This document shows positions 47,846 to 58,930 of a stretch of 64,000 nt of DNA, in pieces. The notes below the pieces were generated by a model, which did no database searches, had not been told where the DNA came from, and was given only the letters and a program-made list of their open reading frames with translations. Made by a program: the position numbers and the translations under genes. Numbering within the stretch: the stretch's first letter is position 1; every line of letters begins with the position of its first letter. Source of the stretch: Methylobacterium sp. Leaf125 (GTDB lineage: Bacteria > Pseudomonadota > Alphaproteobacteria > Rhizobiales > Beijerinckiaceae); assembly GCF_001423085.1 (NCBI RefSeq), contig NZ_LMNU01000007.1, forward strand, positions 52,509-116,508. The letters are read 5' to 3'.

Positions 47846-48820
47846 TTATTTCGGTTCCTGGTGGCCGCCGAAGCCCTTGCGCATGGCCGAGAGCAGCTTG
47901 TCGGCGTAGCTCGCCTCCTCGCGGGAGCGGAAGCGCGCGTAGAGGGCGGCCGAGAGCACGTTGGCCGGCACGGATTCCTCGATGGCGGCGTTCAGGGTCC
48001 AGCGTCCCTCGCCGGAATCGGCGACGAAGCCGGAGAAGTCCTCCAGGTGCTCGTCCTGGGCCAGGGCCCCGGCGGTGAGGTCGAGGAGCCAGGACGAGAC
48101 CACGCTGCCGCGGCGCCAGACCTCGGCGATGTCGCCGATGTTCAGCTGGAAGCGCTGGGCCTCGGGCAGGTCCTCGGAATCGGCGTGCCGGAGGATGTCG
48201 AAGCCCTCGGCATAGGCCTGCATCAGGCCGTACTCGATGCCGTTATGGACCATCTTGACGAAGTGGCCGGCCCCGCTCGGGCCGGCATGGATGTAGCCGG
48301 CCTCCGCCCGCGGGTCGCGGCCCTCCCGGCCCGGGGTCTTCGGGATGGTGCCGAGGCCGGGCGCCAGGGTCCGGAAGATCGGGTCGAGGCGCTCCAGGGC
48401 GGCGCTGTCGCCGCCGATCATCATGCAGTAGCCGCGCTCCAGGCCCCAGACGCCCCCGGAGGTGCCGACGTCGACGTAGTGGATGCCGGCGCCCTTCAGC
48501 GCGGCGGCGCGGCGGATGTCGTCCTTGTAGAAGGAGTTGCCGCCGTCGATGATGACGTCGTCCCGGGCCATCAGGCCCCCGAGGGTCGTCACCGTGGCCT
48601 CGGTGATGGCGCCCGCCGGGAGCATCACCCAGGCGGCGCGGGGCGCGCTCAGCTTGGCAACGAAGTCCTTCAGGCTGTCGGCCCCCGTGGCGCCCTCCGC
48701 CACCAGGGCGGCGACCGCCTCCGGGTTCTGGTCGAAGACCACCGCCTGGTGCCCGTCCCGCAGGAGCCGGCGGACGATGTTGCCGCCCATCCGGCCGAGG
48801 CCGATCATGCCGAGTTGCAT
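47846..48820 (-). CDS. gnd: 6-phosphogluconate dehydrogenase (decarboxylating), short form
   Basis: 324 aa, the short GndA/YqeC-type enzyme. NADP-site [17 protein letters not shown], substrate [10 protein letters not shown] and the catalytic [19 protein letters not shown] (Lys, His, Asn). It converts 6-phosphogluconate to ribulose 5-phosphate + CO2. ATG 48820. In an apparent operon with pgl. Confidence 0.95.
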   Translation of the reverse strand: MQLGMIGLGRMGGNIVRRLLRDGHQAVVFDQNPEAVAALVAEGATGADSLKDFVAKLSAPRAAWVMLPAGAITEATVTTLGGLMARDDVIIDGGNSFYKDDIRRAAALKGAGIHYVDVGTSGGVWGLERGYCMMIGGDSAALERLDPIFRTLAPGLGTIPKTPGREGRDPRAEAGYIHAGPSGAGHFVKMVHNGIEYGLMQAYAEGFDILRHADSEDLPEAQRFQLNIGDIAEVWRRGSVVSSWLLDLTAGALAQDEHLEDFSGFVADSGEGRWTLNAAIEESVPANVLSAALYARFRSREEASYADKLLSAMRKGFGGHQEPK

Positions 48821-48987
48821 CCGTGTCTCCCGTGCCCGCGAAGAGCCGCCGGACTCGCGTCCGGCCGTCGCACGCTCCCTCGCGCGAAGGGCTATCGCAT
48901 TTGGCCTGCCAGGGCGAGGCGGCGGTCCGGCCGCCGCCCCTGCGTCCGGCGCGCGGGTCACCCCCTTGCCGGACGCCGTCGCCGCCC

Positions 48988-51321
48988 TCAGGCGGAGGTC
49001 GGCCCGACGCCGGGCTCGGCCAGGACCGGGCTGGTGCCGATCTCGGCCGCCTGCGCCTCGACCACGGCGGCGGCCGTGACGTTGACGATGCCGCGGGCGG
49101 TCACCGAGGGCGACAGGATGTGGGCGGGCTTGGCCGGGCCGATGAGCAGGGGCCCGACGGGCAGGGCGTCGGCCAGCACCTTGGCGAACTGGAAGGCGAT
49201 GTTGGCCGCATCCAGGTTCGGCAGGATCAGCACGTTGGCCGCCCCCTTCAGGCGCGAGGCCGGCATCACCCGGTCGCGGATCAGCTCCGACAGGGCGGAA
49301 TCGGCCTGCATCTCGCCGTCGACCTCGAGGTCGGACCGGCGCTCGCGGATCAGGCCCAGGGCGGTGCGCATCTTCACCGCCGAGCGCGAATCCGACTGGC
49401 CGAAATCCGAGTGGCTGAGGAGCGCGATCTTCGGGGTCAGGCCGAAGCGGCTGACGTGCTCGGCGCAGGCCACGGCCACGTCCGCGATCTCCTCCGCGCT
49501 GGGATCCGGCCGCACGTGGGTGTCGGCGAGGAAGTAGGCGCCCTCCTTGGTGACGATCAGGCTCATGGCGGCGAAGTCGAGCACGCCCGGCGCGAGGCCG
49601 ATCACGTCGCGGATCACCCGCAGGCGGGTCTCGAAGCGGCCCTCGAGGCCGCAGATCAGCGCGTCCGCCTCGCCGCGGCGCACCGCGATGGCGCCGATCA
49701 CCGTGTTGTTGGTGCGCACCAGGGTGCGGGCGGCGTCCGGCGTGATGCCGCGCCGCCCGGCGGCCTCCAGGTAGGTGGCGACGTAGTCGCGGTAGCGCGG
49801 ATCGTCCTCGGGATCGATGAGGTCGAAGTCGACGCCCTGCTTGAGGGAAAGGCCGAAGCGCTTGATCCGGGTCTCGATCACCCGGGGCCGGCCGACGAGG
49901 ATCGGCCGCGCGACCTTGTCCTCGCAGATCGCCTGGGCGGCGCGCAGCACGCGCTCGTCCTCGCCCTCGGTGTAGATGACCCGCTTGGGGTTCTCCTTCG
50001 CCTTGGAGAAGATCGGCTTCATGATGAAGCCCGAGCGGTGGACGAAGCGGTCGAGGCTGTCGGTATAGGCCTGGACGTTCTCCAGGGGCCGCCCGGCGAC
50101 GCCCGAATCCATCGCGGCCTGGGCCACGGCGGGGGCGATGCGCAGGATCAGGCGCGGGTCGAACGGGCTCGGGATCAGCGAGCGCGGGCCGAAGGGCCGG
50201 GCCTCGCCGCCATAGGCGCGGGCGACCACGTCGGAGGGCGTCTCGCGGGCCAAAGCCGCGATCGCCTTCACGGCGGCCTGCTTCATCTCCTCGTTGATCG
50301 AGGTGGCGCCGACGTCGAGGGCGCCCCGGAAGATGTAGGGGAAGCACAGGACGTTGTTGACCTGGTTCGGGAAGTCCGAGCGCCCGGTGCAGATCATCGC
50401 GTCCGGGCGCTTCTCCTGCGCGAGGTCCGGCATGATCTCGGGGTAGGGGTTGGCCAGCGCCATGATCAGCGGCTTGTCGGCCATCTTCTCCAGGTATTCG
50501 GGCTTCAGCACGCCGCCGGCCGAGAGGCCGATGAAGACGTCGGCGCCGGGGATCACCTCGGCGAGGGTCCGGGCCTGCGTCTCCTGGGCGTAGACGTCCT
50601 TCCAGCGGTCCATCAGCTCGGGCCGGCCCTTGTAGACCACGCCCTTGATGTCGGTGACGGTGATGTTCTCGACCCGGGCGCCCAGCGACACCAGGAGGTT
50701 GAGGCAGGCCAGAGCGGCCGCACCGGCGCCCGAGGTGACGATGCGGACGTCGCCGAGCTGCTTGCCGGCGAGTTCCAGGCCGTTGAGGACGGCGGCCGCC
50801 ACGATGATCGCGGTGCCGTGCTGGTCGTCGTGGAAGACCGGGATGTTCATCCGGGCCCGGCACTGCTCCTCGACCTCGAAGCACTCCGGCGCCTTGATGT
50901 CCTCGAGGTTGATGCCGCCGAAGGTCGGCTCCAGGGCGCAGACCACGTCGACGAGCTTGCCGACGTCGTTCTGGGCCACCTCGATGTCGAACACGTCGAT
51001 GCCGGCGAACTTCTTGAACAGGACGGCCTTGCCCTCCATCACCGGCTTGGAGGCGAGCGGCCCGATATCGCCGAGGCCGAGCACGGCCGTACCGTTGGTG
51101 AGCACCGCGACGAGGTTCTGGCGGATGGTGAGGGTGGCGGCCTCCTGCGGATCCTCGTGGATCGCCATGCAGGCGGCGGCGACGCCGGGCGAGTAGGCGA
51201 GCGCCAGGTCGCGCTGGTTGCCGAGGGGCTTGGTCGCCTGGATCTCCAGTTTCCCGGGCCGTGGCAGTCGGTGATAGACGAGCGCTCCCGACTTGAGATC
51301 GTCGGACATATTGTCGCCCAT
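48988..51321 (-). CDS. maeB: NADP-dependent malic enzyme with phosphotransacetylase-like C-domain
   Basis: 777 aa. Malic enzyme part: Tyr in [15 protein letters not shown], Lys in [16 protein letters not shown], metal-site [18 protein letters not shown] and [19 protein letters not shown]. The C-terminal 330 residues resemble phosphotransacetylase ([25 protein letters not shown]), typically a regulatory domain binding acetyl-CoA. It converts malate to pyruvate + CO2 + NADPH. AGGAGG precedes the ATG at 51321. The typical MaeB length is matched. Confidence 0.95.
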   Translation of the reverse strand: MGDNMSDDLKSGALVYHRLPRPGKLEIQATKPLGNQRDLALAYSPGVAAACMAIHEDPQEAATLTIRQNLVAVLTNGTAVLGLGDIGPLASKPVMEGKAVLFKKFAGIDVFDIEVAQNDVGKLVDVVCALEPTFGGINLEDIKAPECFEVEEQCRARMNIPVFHDDQHGTAIIVAAAVLNGLELAGKQLGDVRIVTSGAGAAALACLNLLVSLGARVENITVTDIKGVVYKGRPELMDRWKDVYAQETQARTLAEVIPGADVFIGLSAGGVLKPEYLEKMADKPLIMALANPYPEIMPDLAQEKRPDAMICTGRSDFPNQVNNVLCFPYIFRGALDVGATSINEEMKQAAVKAIAALARETPSDVVARAYGGEARPFGPRSLIPSPFDPRLILRIAPAVAQAAMDSGVAGRPLENVQAYTDSLDRFVHRSGFIMKPIFSKAKENPKRVIYTEGEDERVLRAAQAICEDKVARPILVGRPRVIETRIKRFGLSLKQGVDFDLIDPEDDPRYRDYVATYLEAAGRRGITPDAARTLVRTNNTVIGAIAVRRGEADALICGLEGRFETRLRVIRDVIGLAPGVLDFAAMSLIVTKEGAYFLADTHVRPDPSAEEIADVAVACAEHVSRFGLTPKIALLSHSDFGQSDSRSAVKMRTALGLIRERRSDLEVDGEMQADSALSELIRDRVMPASRLKGAANVLILPNLDAANIAFQFAKVLADALPVGPLLIGPAKPAHILSPSVTARGIVNVTAAAVVEAQAAEIGTSPVLAEPGVGPTSA

Positions 51322-51705
51322 GGTCGTCCTCCTGAGGATTGCGCGCTGCCCCGGCGTCGGAGCGCGTCTCCCATCATCGGCGGGATCTTCGCTGGGGGCT
51401 CCTGTTGCACCGGCTGCCGGATGGGCGCAACCCGCGCGCGGAGACCCGGATCGACCGTGCCCGCCCGCCCTCCGGGCCGGTTTTCCCTTCGGCACAAACT
51501 CCTACGGCGGGGCATTCCTGTCGCGTCCGGACCGGGGGCCGACGCTGACGATTGGCGCATTTTGTTCCATCGTGCCGGGGATTGCGTTCCTGGCCGCCCC
51601 CGCGGCGGGGGTGGCGGGCGGCCCGGCGTTGCGGCCCCGCGCCGAATCCCGTACCCGCATGCGCTCCTGCTCCGCATGACCTGAACCGATCCAAGGCCCG
51701 CGACG
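51322..51705. other. Divergent intergenic region maeB / DUF3297 gene
   Basis: 384 bp between divergent genes; must hold both promoters, but no clear -35/-10 or operator was identified. Confidence 0.45.
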
Positions 51706-51960
51706 ATGTCCGACACGCCCCCCGACCGCCTCGCTGTGAATCCCAACAGCCCGTACTACGACGAGAAGATCCTCGAGCGCGGCATCGGCATCCGCTTCAA
51801 GGGCGTCGAGAAGACCAATGTCGAGGAATACTGCGTCAGCGAGGGCTGGGTCCGCCTCTCGGCCGGCAAGACCCTGGACCGCGCCGGCAATCCGATGACG
51901 GTGAAGCTGAAGGGCCCCGTGGAGCCGTATTTTCGCGATGACGCGCCAGCCGAGGGCTGA
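51706..51960 (+). CDS. DUF3297 family protein
   Basis: 84 aa. The family core is complete: LAVNPNSPYYDEKILERGIG, RFKGVEKTNVEEYCVSEGWV and MTVKLKGPVEPYF. Widely conserved in Proteobacteria, no established function. It ends three bases before the stop codon of the broken gene on the other strand. Confidence 0.92.
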   Translation: MSDTPPDRLAVNPNSPYYDEKILERGIGIRFKGVEKTNVEEYCVSEGWVRLSAGKTLDRAGNPMTVKLKGPVEPYFRDDAPAEG

Positions 51961-51963
51961 GCC

Positions 51964-52581
51964 TCAGGCCGACGCGTCCTCCGGCGGGACCGGCGTCGGC
52001 CCCCGGTAGGGCTGGATCTCGGTGCCGCGGATGCTGTCCGCCTCCCGGCCGTGCAGGAGTGTCGCGAGCGCGGCCCGGTCGCCGGCCAGAAGCGGCGCGG
52101 ACACGCGCCGGACCATCCGGCGGCGTTTCGCGCCCGTGCCGCATCCAGGTCGCCGCGAGCGATGCGGAAGATCAGGCGGGCTTCCGGCCCTTGCGGCACC
52201 TTGCGATCGGTGCCGTCGGTGTAGACCGCCCAGAATGCCGACGGAGCATCGATCGCTCGAAGCCGGGGAAGTGCACCCATTGCGATGACTGAGAGCGGGT
52301 TCTCGATCATCGCCGGGTCCGACCAGTCCCATGCCGCCACGCGGGACGATGCAGGTAGCCGGAACAGCCGATGCTTGTCAGCAGATCGGGACCGGGCAGG
52401 AAGCTCTGCAACATCGTCCTTTGCGGCGTACAGACGTCCTCGTGCGAACTGCGGTCGGGACGCGCAGGGCCACGTGGCGGCCCGGACGAAGCCCGAAATA
52501 GGGGGACCCGATCTGCTTCAGGTCGTCATACGGCGCTGCCAGGGCCCCGAAAACCTGCTTGATCTGCCTGGCGTTCGTCAT
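51964..52581 (-). pseudogene. Hypothetical gene broken by two compensating frameshifts
   Basis: Three reading-frame blocks join into one protein of about 205 aa. Block 1 (52581 to about 52450): MTNARQIKQVFGALAAPYDD, YFGLRPGRHVALR. Block 2 (about 52450-52130): FARGRLYAAKDDVAELPARS, LFRLPASSRVAAWDWSDPAM, LRAIDAPSAFWAVYTDG. Block 3 (52130-51964): RRMVRRVSAPLLAGDRAALA, EIQPYRGPTPVPPEDASA. Blocks 1 and 3 share a frame, so the two indels compensate. All blocks read as ordinary protein. Either a recent pseudogene or two base-calling errors. Function unknown. Confidence 0.6.
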
Positions 52582-52945
52582 CGGGTCGGCCTTCTTTCAT
52601 TCCCGATGATGCGTCGCGTGCCCGGGAAATGGAGGGCCACCATCCGTGCGATTCGGGTCGCACGCAGCGCTGCGAAGCCGCTCTCGCCGGCCCGCGTCCG
52701 GGGCAGATCGGGATCGTACGCCCGGGAGAGGAGAGGCCCGACGCGGAGCCGTCCGCGTTCGACTCTCAGGGCCGCGAGGTCACAGGGGCGTGTCGCGCGT
52801 TCCGCGCTCTGACGACCTGACAGGGATACAGGCGTGGGAGGTGGGCGTGGGACGTGGGCGGAGCTCCGGAGAGATCGAGCGACCGGCCCATTTCTCTCAC
52901 GGAACCCCAAATATCTATCAATAAAAGCCTGTTCTAGCTCTATAT
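52582..52945. other. Intergenic region with an AT-rich end
   Basis: 364 bp without a credible gene. The last 60 bases (aaatatctatcaataaaagcc..., to about 52950) are markedly AT-rich and lie next to the stop of the 109-aa gene; they may hold its terminator. Confidence 0.45.
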
Positions 52946-53275
52946 TCAGGCCTGGGATGGTCCGTTGGCACCCGTTTCGCGCTCCCGCTTCGCTCGCTCG
53001 CCGGCGAAATTCCGCACCGCCACGGCCACCGCCTCCGCCAGCGCCGTCTCGGAGGTCGGGTCGCGCAGGACGAGGCTGGTGATGGCGTCGGGGTGGTTCT
53101 TGCGCTGCTTTGCCGTGCGGGCGTGATTCGAGACCCGCAGGGCGAAGGCGCAGGCCTCGGGCTTGAGGTAGACGCTGTCGCCCCGGGTGTTGCGGGCCAC
53201 CACCGCGAAGCCCTGCGCCGCGAGGCGTTCGACGGCGCGGGCCAGGGCCTCGGCGGGCCGGAGGACGACGGTCAT
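52946..53275 (-). CDS. Conserved hypothetical protein (109 aa)
   Basis: MTVVLRPAEALARAVERLAA, VVARNTRGDSVYLKPEACAF, ALRVSNHARTAKQRKNHPDA and SLVLRDPTSETALAEAVAVA. A compact alpha/beta protein with a basic patch (TAKQRKNH). No signal or membrane helix. It sits downstream of aspS on the same strand. Family not recognised. Confidence 0.65.
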   Translation of the reverse strand: MTVVLRPAEALARAVERLAAQGFAVVARNTRGDSVYLKPEACAFALRVSNHARTAKQRKNHPDAITSLVLRDPTSETALAEAVAVAVRNFAGERAKRERETGANGPSQA

Positions 53276-53345
53276 GCGCGCGGAGTCCCGTCGGCCCGAA
53301 GCCACGCGGCCGCCCCCGTGCGGGGAGGGCCCGGGCGCGGCCGCC

Positions 53346-55160
53346 TCAGGCGCCCTTCTCGGGCAGGTTGAGGCGGATGTGGAGCTCGCGCAGCTGCTTC
53401 GGCGTGGCCTCGGCGGGGGCGCCCATCATCAGGTCCTCGGCGCGCTGGTTCATGGGGAACAGCACGACCTCGCGCAGGTTCTGCTCGCCGCAGAGCAGCA
53501 TGACGATGCGGTCGATGCCCGGCGCGATGCCGCCGTGCGGCGGGGCGCCGAGCTTCAGGGCGTTGAGCATGCCGCCGAACTTCTCCTCCAGCACCTCGAC
53601 GCCGTAGCCGGCGATGCCGAAGGCCTTCTCCATCACGTCGGGGCGATGGTTGCGGATCGCGCCCGAGGACAGCTCGGTGCCGTTGCAGACGATGTCGTAC
53701 TGGAACGCCTTGATGTTCAGGATCGTCTCGGCATCCGCCGGGTCGAGGGCGAGGAACGCCTCGCGGTCGAAGTTCGGCATCGAGAACGGGTTGTGCGAGA
53801 AGTCGATCCGCTTCTCGTCCTCGTTCCACTCGTACATCGGGAAGTCGGTGATCCAGCAGAACGCGTATTGGTCCTTGTCGGACAGGCCGAGCTCGTCGCC
53901 GATGCGGATGCGGGCCTTGCCGGCGAGCGCCGCCGCCTTGGCCTCGGTCCCGGCGGAGAAGAACACCGCGTCGCCGGCCTTCGTGCCGGTCTTCTGCGCG
54001 ATCAGGGCCTGGACCTCCGCCGGGATGAACTTGGCGATCGGACCCTTGCCGGTGAGCGTGCCGCCATCGTCCTCGAAGATGATGTAGCCGAGCCCCGGCG
54101 CGCCCTCGGCGCGGGCGAAGTCGTTGAGCTTGTCGAAGAACGAGCGGGACTGGGTCGCCGCCCCCGTGGCGGGGATGGCCCGGACCACGCCGCCGGACGC
54201 GATCACGCCCTTGAAGGCCTTGAAGGCGACGTCCTCGCGGGCGAACTCCGCCGTCACATCGGCGATGATCAGCGGGTTGCGCAGGTCCGGCTTGTCGACG
54301 CCGTACTTCAGCATCGCCTCGGCATAGGGGATGCGCGGGAAGGTGCCGGTGACGCGCTTGCCCTCGGCGAATTCCTCGAAGACCGAGCGCAGGACCGGCT
54401 CCACCGCCTGGAACACGTCCTCCTGCGTGACGAAGCTCATCTCGATGTCGAGCTGGTAGAACTCGCCCGGCGAGCGGTCGGCGCGGGCATCCTCGTCGCG
54501 GAAGCAGGGCGCGATCTGGAAGTAGCGGTCGAAGCCCGCGATCATCGTCAGCTGCTTGAACTGCTGCGGGGCCTGCGGCAGCGCGTAGAACTTGCCCGGG
54601 TGGACGCGGGACGGAACGAGGTAGTCGCGCGCGCCTTCCGGCGAGGAGGCGGTGAGGATCGGGGTCTGGAACTCGAAGAAGCCGCCGTCCCGCATGCGCC
54701 GGCGCAGGCTGTCGATGATCGCGCCGCGCTTCATGATGTTGGCGTGCAGCTTCTCGCGCCGCAGGTCGAGGAAGCGGTACTTGAGGCGCGTCTCCTCCGG
54801 GTAGTCGAGGTCGCCGAAGACCGGCATCGGCAGCTCGCCCGCCGGGCCGAGCACCTCGAGGTCATCGATGTAGACCTCCAGCGCGCCGGTGGGCAGGTCC
54901 GGGTTCTCGGTGCCGGCGGGGCGGGTGCGGACCCGGCCGTCGATGCGGATGACCCATTCCGAGCGCGCCGCGTTGGCGGCCTGGAAGGCCTTCGAATCCG
55001 AATCCACCACGCACTGGGTCAGGCCGTAATGGTCGCGCAGGTCGATGAACAGCACGCCGCCATGGTCGCGGATGCGGTGGCACCAGCCGGAGAGGCGGAC
55101 GCTCTCGCCGACGTCGGACGGCCGGAGCGCCCCGCAGGTATGGGTCCGGTAACGGTGCAT
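53346..55160 (-). CDS. aspS: Aspartate--tRNA ligase
   Basis: 604 aa class-IIb synthetase: OB-fold anticodon domain ([20 protein letters not shown]), motif 2 ([20 protein letters not shown]), bacterial GAD insert ([20 protein letters not shown]) and motif 3 ([20 protein letters not shown]). ATG 55160 begins [13 protein letters not shown]. An in-frame ATG at 55175 is added by a 15-bp repeat covering the start region. Divergent from the WYL-like gene and rnd. Confidence 0.96.
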   Translation of the reverse strand: MHRYRTHTCGALRPSDVGESVRLSGWCHRIRDHGGVLFIDLRDHYGLTQCVVDSDSKAFQAANAARSEWVIRIDGRVRTRPAGTENPDLPTGALEVYIDDLEVLGPAGELPMPVFGDLDYPEETRLKYRFLDLRREKLHANIMKRGAIIDSLRRRMRDGGFFEFQTPILTASSPEGARDYLVPSRVHPGKFYALPQAPQQFKQLTMIAGFDRYFQIAPCFRDEDARADRSPGEFYQLDIEMSFVTQEDVFQAVEPVLRSVFEEFAEGKRVTGTFPRIPYAEAMLKYGVDKPDLRNPLIIADVTAEFAREDVAFKAFKGVIASGGVVRAIPATGAATQSRSFFDKLNDFARAEGAPGLGYIIFEDDGGTLTGKGPIAKFIPAEVQALIAQKTGTKAGDAVFFSAGTEAKAAALAGKARIRIGDELGLSDKDQYAFCWITDFPMYEWNEDEKRIDFSHNPFSMPNFDREAFLALDPADAETILNIKAFQYDIVCNGTELSSGAIRNHRPDVMEKAFGIAGYGVEVLEEKFGGMLNALKLGAPPHGGIAPGIDRIVMLLCGEQNLREVVLFPMNQRAEDLMMGAPAEATPKQLRELHIRLNLPEKGA

Positions 55161-55201
55161 GACGGGCTGCTGCATAACGGGCTGACGGATCACGGGCTTT
55201 G
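55157..55201. repeat. 15-bp tandem repeat, three units, over the aspS start
   Basis: gcatgacgggctgct, gcataacgggctgac, ggatcacgggctttg. The first two units each carry a start codon for aspS on the minus strand. Confidence 0.85.
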
Positions 55202-55367
55202 GGGATTGAGCGGCGCACCATTCACGCGGGGGAGGTGAAGTCAAGGCGACGGGGGTGCGGGGGCGAGGCCGGACGCCCGCCCGAAGTCTGTCCGAGGTCC
55301 GCCGGAACGCGACGGAAATGGCCCCGAAACTCTTCCGGAATCGCCCGGCGATTCCCATATTAGTCTC

Positions 55368-55817
55368 ATGAATTCCAACGCTTTTTTCGATATTCTGCGG
55401 CAGGCCGCGGCGGAGGCGTCCGAGCCGGCCCGCGCCCCCGCCCCCGCGGCGCGCGAGGGGCAGGAGGGCCGATGGCGCGTCCTGCCCCTCGAGGGCACCT
55501 TCGAGATCGTCTACGAGGATTCGCGCGGGGCCTGGAGCACCCGGCGGGTCGAGGCGCGCGAGCTGAAGCTCGGGCCGGGCCGGACGCTGCTGGGCGGCAT
55601 CGACCGGGGACGTGGCGGCTACCGCGGCTTTCGCGCCGACCGCATCCGTCGGCTCACCGACCCGGCCAGCGCCACGCGGATCGAGGCCGGCATCCTCGAC
55701 TGGCTCCTCGCCCGGGCCGAGGCGCAGCGCCGGGAGCGCGCGGCCCAGATCCGGGCCCTGGCGTCGCGCCGGCGCGGGGCGAGCAGGCCGGATACGCCGC
55801 GCGACGCCGCCGCCTGA
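55368..55817 (+). CDS. WYL-like small protein (149 aa)
   Basis: Core residues 35-100 ([53 protein letters not shown]) match the strand order of a WYL domain without an HTH. The C-terminus is a basic helix ([20 protein letters not shown]). It may bind a nucleotide or nucleic acid; no partner is evident. Between divergent aspS and rnd. Confidence 0.65.
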   Translation: MNSNAFFDILRQAAAEASEPARAPAPAAREGQEGRWRVLPLEGTFEIVYEDSRGAWSTRRVEARELKLGPGRTLLGGIDRGRGGYRGFRADRIRRLTDPASATRIEAGILDWLLARAEAQRRERAAQIRALASRRRGASRPDTPRDAAA

Positions 55818-55897
55818 CACTCCTCGGGCGCGCGAATTCTGGTGACCGGGTCCGGCGTCCCTCGCCTGAGGCGAGAACCTTCGGTATAGCCGATTCT

Positions 55898-57049
55898 ATG
55901 GATCTGATCGCCACCACTGCGGCCCTGGCCGAGGCCTGCACCCGCCTGTCCGCCCATCCCTTCGTGACCGTCGACACGGAGTTCATGCGCGAGACGACCT
56001 ACTATCCCAAGCTCTGCCTCATCCAGATGGCGGCGCCCGACGGGACGGGCGTGCTCGTCGATCCCCTCTCCCCCGACCTCGACCTGGCGCCGTTCTTCGC
56101 CCTGATGGCCGACGAGGGCGTGGTGAAGGTGTTTCATTCCGCCCGCCAGGACCTGGAGATCATCTGGCTCCTCGGGGGCCTGCTGCCGCAGCCGTTCTTC
56201 GACACCCAGGTCGCCGCCATGGTCTGCGGCTACGGCGACTCGGTCTCCTACGAGCAGCTCGTCAACGACGTGGCCAAGGCCAAGATCGACAAGTCCTCGC
56301 GCTTCACCGACTGGTCGCGCCGGCCGCTCTCGGACGCCCAGCTCAGCTACGCCCTCTCGGACGTCACCCACCTGGTGAAGGTCTACGAGGTGCTGGCCGG
56401 CAAGCTCCTCTCCACCGATCGCGGCGAGTGGCTCGACGAGGAGATGAGCGTGCTCACCTCGCCGGAAACCTACCGGGCCGATCCGGCCTCCGCCTGGCGC
56501 CGCCTGGCGGGGCGGATGCGCAAGCCCCGCGAAATCGCGGTGCTGATGGAGGTCGCCGCCTGGCGCGAGCGCGAGGCCCAGAACCGCAACGTGCCGCGCG
56601 GGCGCATCCTCAAGGACGAGGCGGTGATCGACGTGGCGACCTCCGCCCCGCGCAGCGTCGAGGCGCTGGGTCGCCTGCGCTCGATCCCCGCCGGCTTCGA
56701 GCGCTCGCGCACGGGCACCGACATCCTGGCGGCGGTGGAGCGGGGCTTCACCCGCGACCTCTCGGACATCGCGCTGCCCGAGCGCACCCGCAGCCGGGGC
56801 GGCAACGGGGCGCTGGTCGAGCTGCTCAAGGTCCTGCTGAAGGCCGTGTGCGAGACCGAGGGCGTCGCCCCGAAGATCATCGCCACCGTGGACGACCTCG
56901 AGGCCATCGCGGAGGACGACGCGGCCGACGTGCCCGTGCTGCACGGCTGGCGCCGAGCGCTGTTCGGCGAGAAGGCCCTGGCCCTCAAGAGCGGCCGCCT
57001 CGCCCTCTCGGCCGAGCGCGGCCGGGTGGTGGTGCGCGACCTGGCGTGA
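55898..57049 (+). CDS. rnd: Ribonuclease D
   Basis: 383 aa. DEDDy exonuclease sites: [17 protein letters not shown] (Exo I), [17 protein letters not shown] (Exo II) and [11 protein letters not shown] (Exo III Tyr-Asp). Two HRDC domains follow. It trims tRNA 3' ends. ATG 55898 is the first codon of the conserved sequence. The stop lies in a 15-bp direct repeat. Confidence 0.95.
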   Translation: MDLIATTAALAEACTRLSAHPFVTVDTEFMRETTYYPKLCLIQMAAPDGTGVLVDPLSPDLDLAPFFALMADEGVVKVFHSARQDLEIIWLLGGLLPQPFFDTQVAAMVCGYGDSVSYEQLVNDVAKAKIDKSSRFTDWSRRPLSDAQLSYALSDVTHLVKVYEVLAGKLLSTDRGEWLDEEMSVLTSPETYRADPASAWRRLAGRMRKPREIAVLMEVAAWREREAQNRNVPRGRILKDEAVIDVATSAPRSVEALGRLRSIPAGFERSRTGTDILAAVERGFTRDLSDIALPERTRSRGGNGALVELLKVLLKAVCETEGVAPKIIATVDDLEAIAEDDAADVPVLHGWRRALFGEKALALKSGRLALSAERGRVVVRDLA

Positions 57050-57075
57050 GTCAGTCCGGCGTGAGTCAGTCCGGC
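57046..57075. repeat. Exact 15-bp direct duplication at the rnd stop
   Basis: gtgagtcagtccggc occurs twice without a gap; the first copy contains the rnd TGA. Confidence 0.95.
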
Positions 57076-57128
57076 ATGAGACCCTCCGGCGCGACGCCCC
57101 GCGGCGGAGGCCCGGTCGGGCGGCCGCC

Positions 57129-58025
57129 GTGGAGCTGAAGTGGCTGGAGGATTTCCTCAGCCTCGCCCAGACCCGCAGCTTCTCCCGCTCGGCGGAAGCC
57201 CGCCACGTCACCCAATCGGCCTTCAGCCGGCGCATCCGGGCCCTGGAGCTCTGGCTCGGCGTGGCCCTCGTCGACCGCAGCACCTACCCCACCACCCTGA
57301 CCCCTGAGGGTCGCCGCTTCCGCGACACCGCCGAGGAGAGCGTGCGGGTGCTCCTCGGCGCCCGGGCCGACCTGCGCGCCGGCCTCGACGCCGCCGAGCC
57401 CCTGGTGCGGATCGCCGGCCTGCACACCCTGGCCCTGACGTTCTTCCCGGCTTGGTTCCGGACCCTCGCCGCGCGCACCGGACCGGTGGCGACGCGGCTC
57501 CTGCCGGACGACTTCCACGACTGCCTGCAGGCCCTGGTGGAGGGCGGCGCGGACTTCCTCCTGACCTTCCATCATCCGGGCGTGCCGATCCCCCTCGACC
57601 CGGCGCTCTATCCCCACCGGGTGGTCGGGGCCGACGCGCTGGTTCCGGTGCGGAGCCCGGACCTCGCCGCCGGGGCGGAGGGCCGGCCGCTGCCGCGCCT
57701 CGACTACGGACGGGATTCCTTCCTCGGCCGCGTCAGCGCGCTCGCGCAGGCCGAGCTCGGCCTGCCGCCGGGGCCGGTGGTCCACGCCAACCCGATGGCC
57801 GAGGCCCTGAAATGCATGGCCCTCGAGGGACACGGCCTCGCCTTCGTGCCGCGCAGCCTCGTCACCCGGGAACTCGCCGAGGGCCGCCTCGTCGCCAGCG
57901 GGCCCGCGATGCCCCTGGAGATCCGCCTCTATCGCAACGGCGCCCCGACCCACGGCCCCCGGGCGCGAGCCGCCGTGGCGGCGATCTGGGCCGCGGCCGA
58001 GGCGGGGCCGTCCGGACCCGCATGA
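57129..58025 (+). CDS. LysR family regulator, HypT-like
   Basis: 298 aa from GTG 57129. HTH region LKWLEDFLSLAQTRSFSRSA and VTQSAFSRRIRALELWLGVA is the N-terminal style of HypT (YjiE), the hypochlorite-responsive regulator, rather than of general LTTRs. The effector domain shows LPRLDYGRDSFLGRVSALAQ and ALEGHGLAFVPRSLV. The next gene is a racemase. HypT function is inferred from similarity only. Confidence 0.85.
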   Translation: MELKWLEDFLSLAQTRSFSRSAEARHVTQSAFSRRIRALELWLGVALVDRSTYPTTLTPEGRRFRDTAEESVRVLLGARADLRAGLDAAEPLVRIAGLHTLALTFFPAWFRTLAARTGPVATRLLPDDFHDCLQALVEGGADFLLTFHHPGVPIPLDPALYPHRVVGADALVPVRSPDLAAGAEGRPLPRLDYGRDSFLGRVSALAQAELGLPPGPVVHANPMAEALKCMALEGHGLAFVPRSLVTRELAEGRLVASGPAMPLEIRLYRNGAPTHGPRARAAVAAIWAAAEAGPSGPA

Positions 58026-58033
58026 CGCCAGAG

Positions 58034-58085
58034 GCGGGTTCGTCCGAACCCGCACGACCCAAGGGGCGGGTTAGTCCGAACCCGC
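58034..58085. repeat. Pair of 20-bp inverted repeats after the LysR gene
   Basis: GCGGGTTCG-tc-CGAACCCGC (58034-58053) and GCGGGTT-agtccg-AACCCGC (58066-58085), 32 bp apart. Two nearly identical hairpins between two plus-strand genes; may terminate or process the LysR transcript. Confidence 0.6.
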
Positions 58086-58164
58086 ATGGGCCGTTCCGAC
58101 ACGGCATTGGCCCCCGCGCCGGTCCTCGCGCATCCCGTCAGCGGAACGCGCGACGGGGATCAGG

Positions 58165-58893
58165 ATGATGGCGGGGAACGAGGTGCTGGGCGCGCCCGTG
58201 TTGGGTGTCCTTGGCGGCATGGGGCCGATGGCGACGGTGGATTTCCTGCGGAAGCTCGTGGAGGCGACGCCGGCCGCCCGCGACCAGGACCATCTCGCCG
58301 TGATGGTGGCCCAGGCCGCCGACATTCCCGACCGGACCCGGGCGATCCTGGGGCAGGGGCCCGACCCGCTCCCGGCGATGACCCTGGCCCTGCGCCGCCT
58401 CGAGGCGGCCGGCGCCACCCGCCTCGCGATCCCCTGCAACACCGCCCACCATTGGCACGGCGCGCTCCAGGCGCTGACGCCGGTCCCGATCCTGCATATC
58501 GTCGACGCGGTGGCGGCGGCGCTCGCCCGCCGGGGCCTCGCGGGCGGACCGGTGGGGCTGCTCGCCACCGACGGCACCCTCCGGTCCGGGCTCTATCCCC
58601 GGCATCTCGGCCGCCACGGCTTCACCTGCCGCGTGCCCGCGGACCAGGCGGCGGTGATGCGGGCGGTCCGCCTGGTCAAGGCGGGGCAGGGGGCGCAGGC
58701 GCGGCCCCTGCTGGAGGCCGCGGCCGCGGCGCTGGTGGCGCAGGGGTGCCGGCAGGTGGTGATGGCCTGCACCGAGATCCCCCTCGCCCTGACCGATCCG
58801 GCCGGGCCGCCGAGCGCGGTCCTGCTCGACGCGACCGACGCCCTGGCGCGGGCCTGCGTGGCGGCCGCCGCGCCGGCCCGCCAAGCGGCGTGA
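58165..58893 (+). CDS. Aspartate/glutamate racemase family protein
   Basis: 242 aa. Visible features are VLGVLGGMGPMATVDFLRKL, IPCNTAHHWHGAL (first catalytic Cys) and VVMACTEIPLAL (second catalytic Cys). This is the RacD/YgeA type, a cofactor-independent amino-acid racemase. Substrate likely Asp or a broader set. Preceded by the HypT-like regulator. Confidence 0.92.
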   Translation: MMAGNEVLGAPVLGVLGGMGPMATVDFLRKLVEATPAARDQDHLAVMVAQAADIPDRTRAILGQGPDPLPAMTLALRRLEAAGATRLAIPCNTAHHWHGALQALTPVPILHIVDAVAAALARRGLAGGPVGLLATDGTLRSGLYPRHLGRHGFTCRVPADQAAVMRAVRLVKAGQGAQARPLLEAAAAALVAQGCRQVVMACTEIPLALTDPAGPPSAVLLDATDALARACVAAAAPARQAA

Positions 58894-58930
58894 TCCTGCT
58901 GCCCGGCGCGCCTGCCGCGATGCCGCGGCC

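Noticed and set aside
48823..51684. Plus-strand frame of over 950 codons opposite maeB
   Set aside because: Antisense shadow; maeB on the other strand has full family motifs and a ribosome site.
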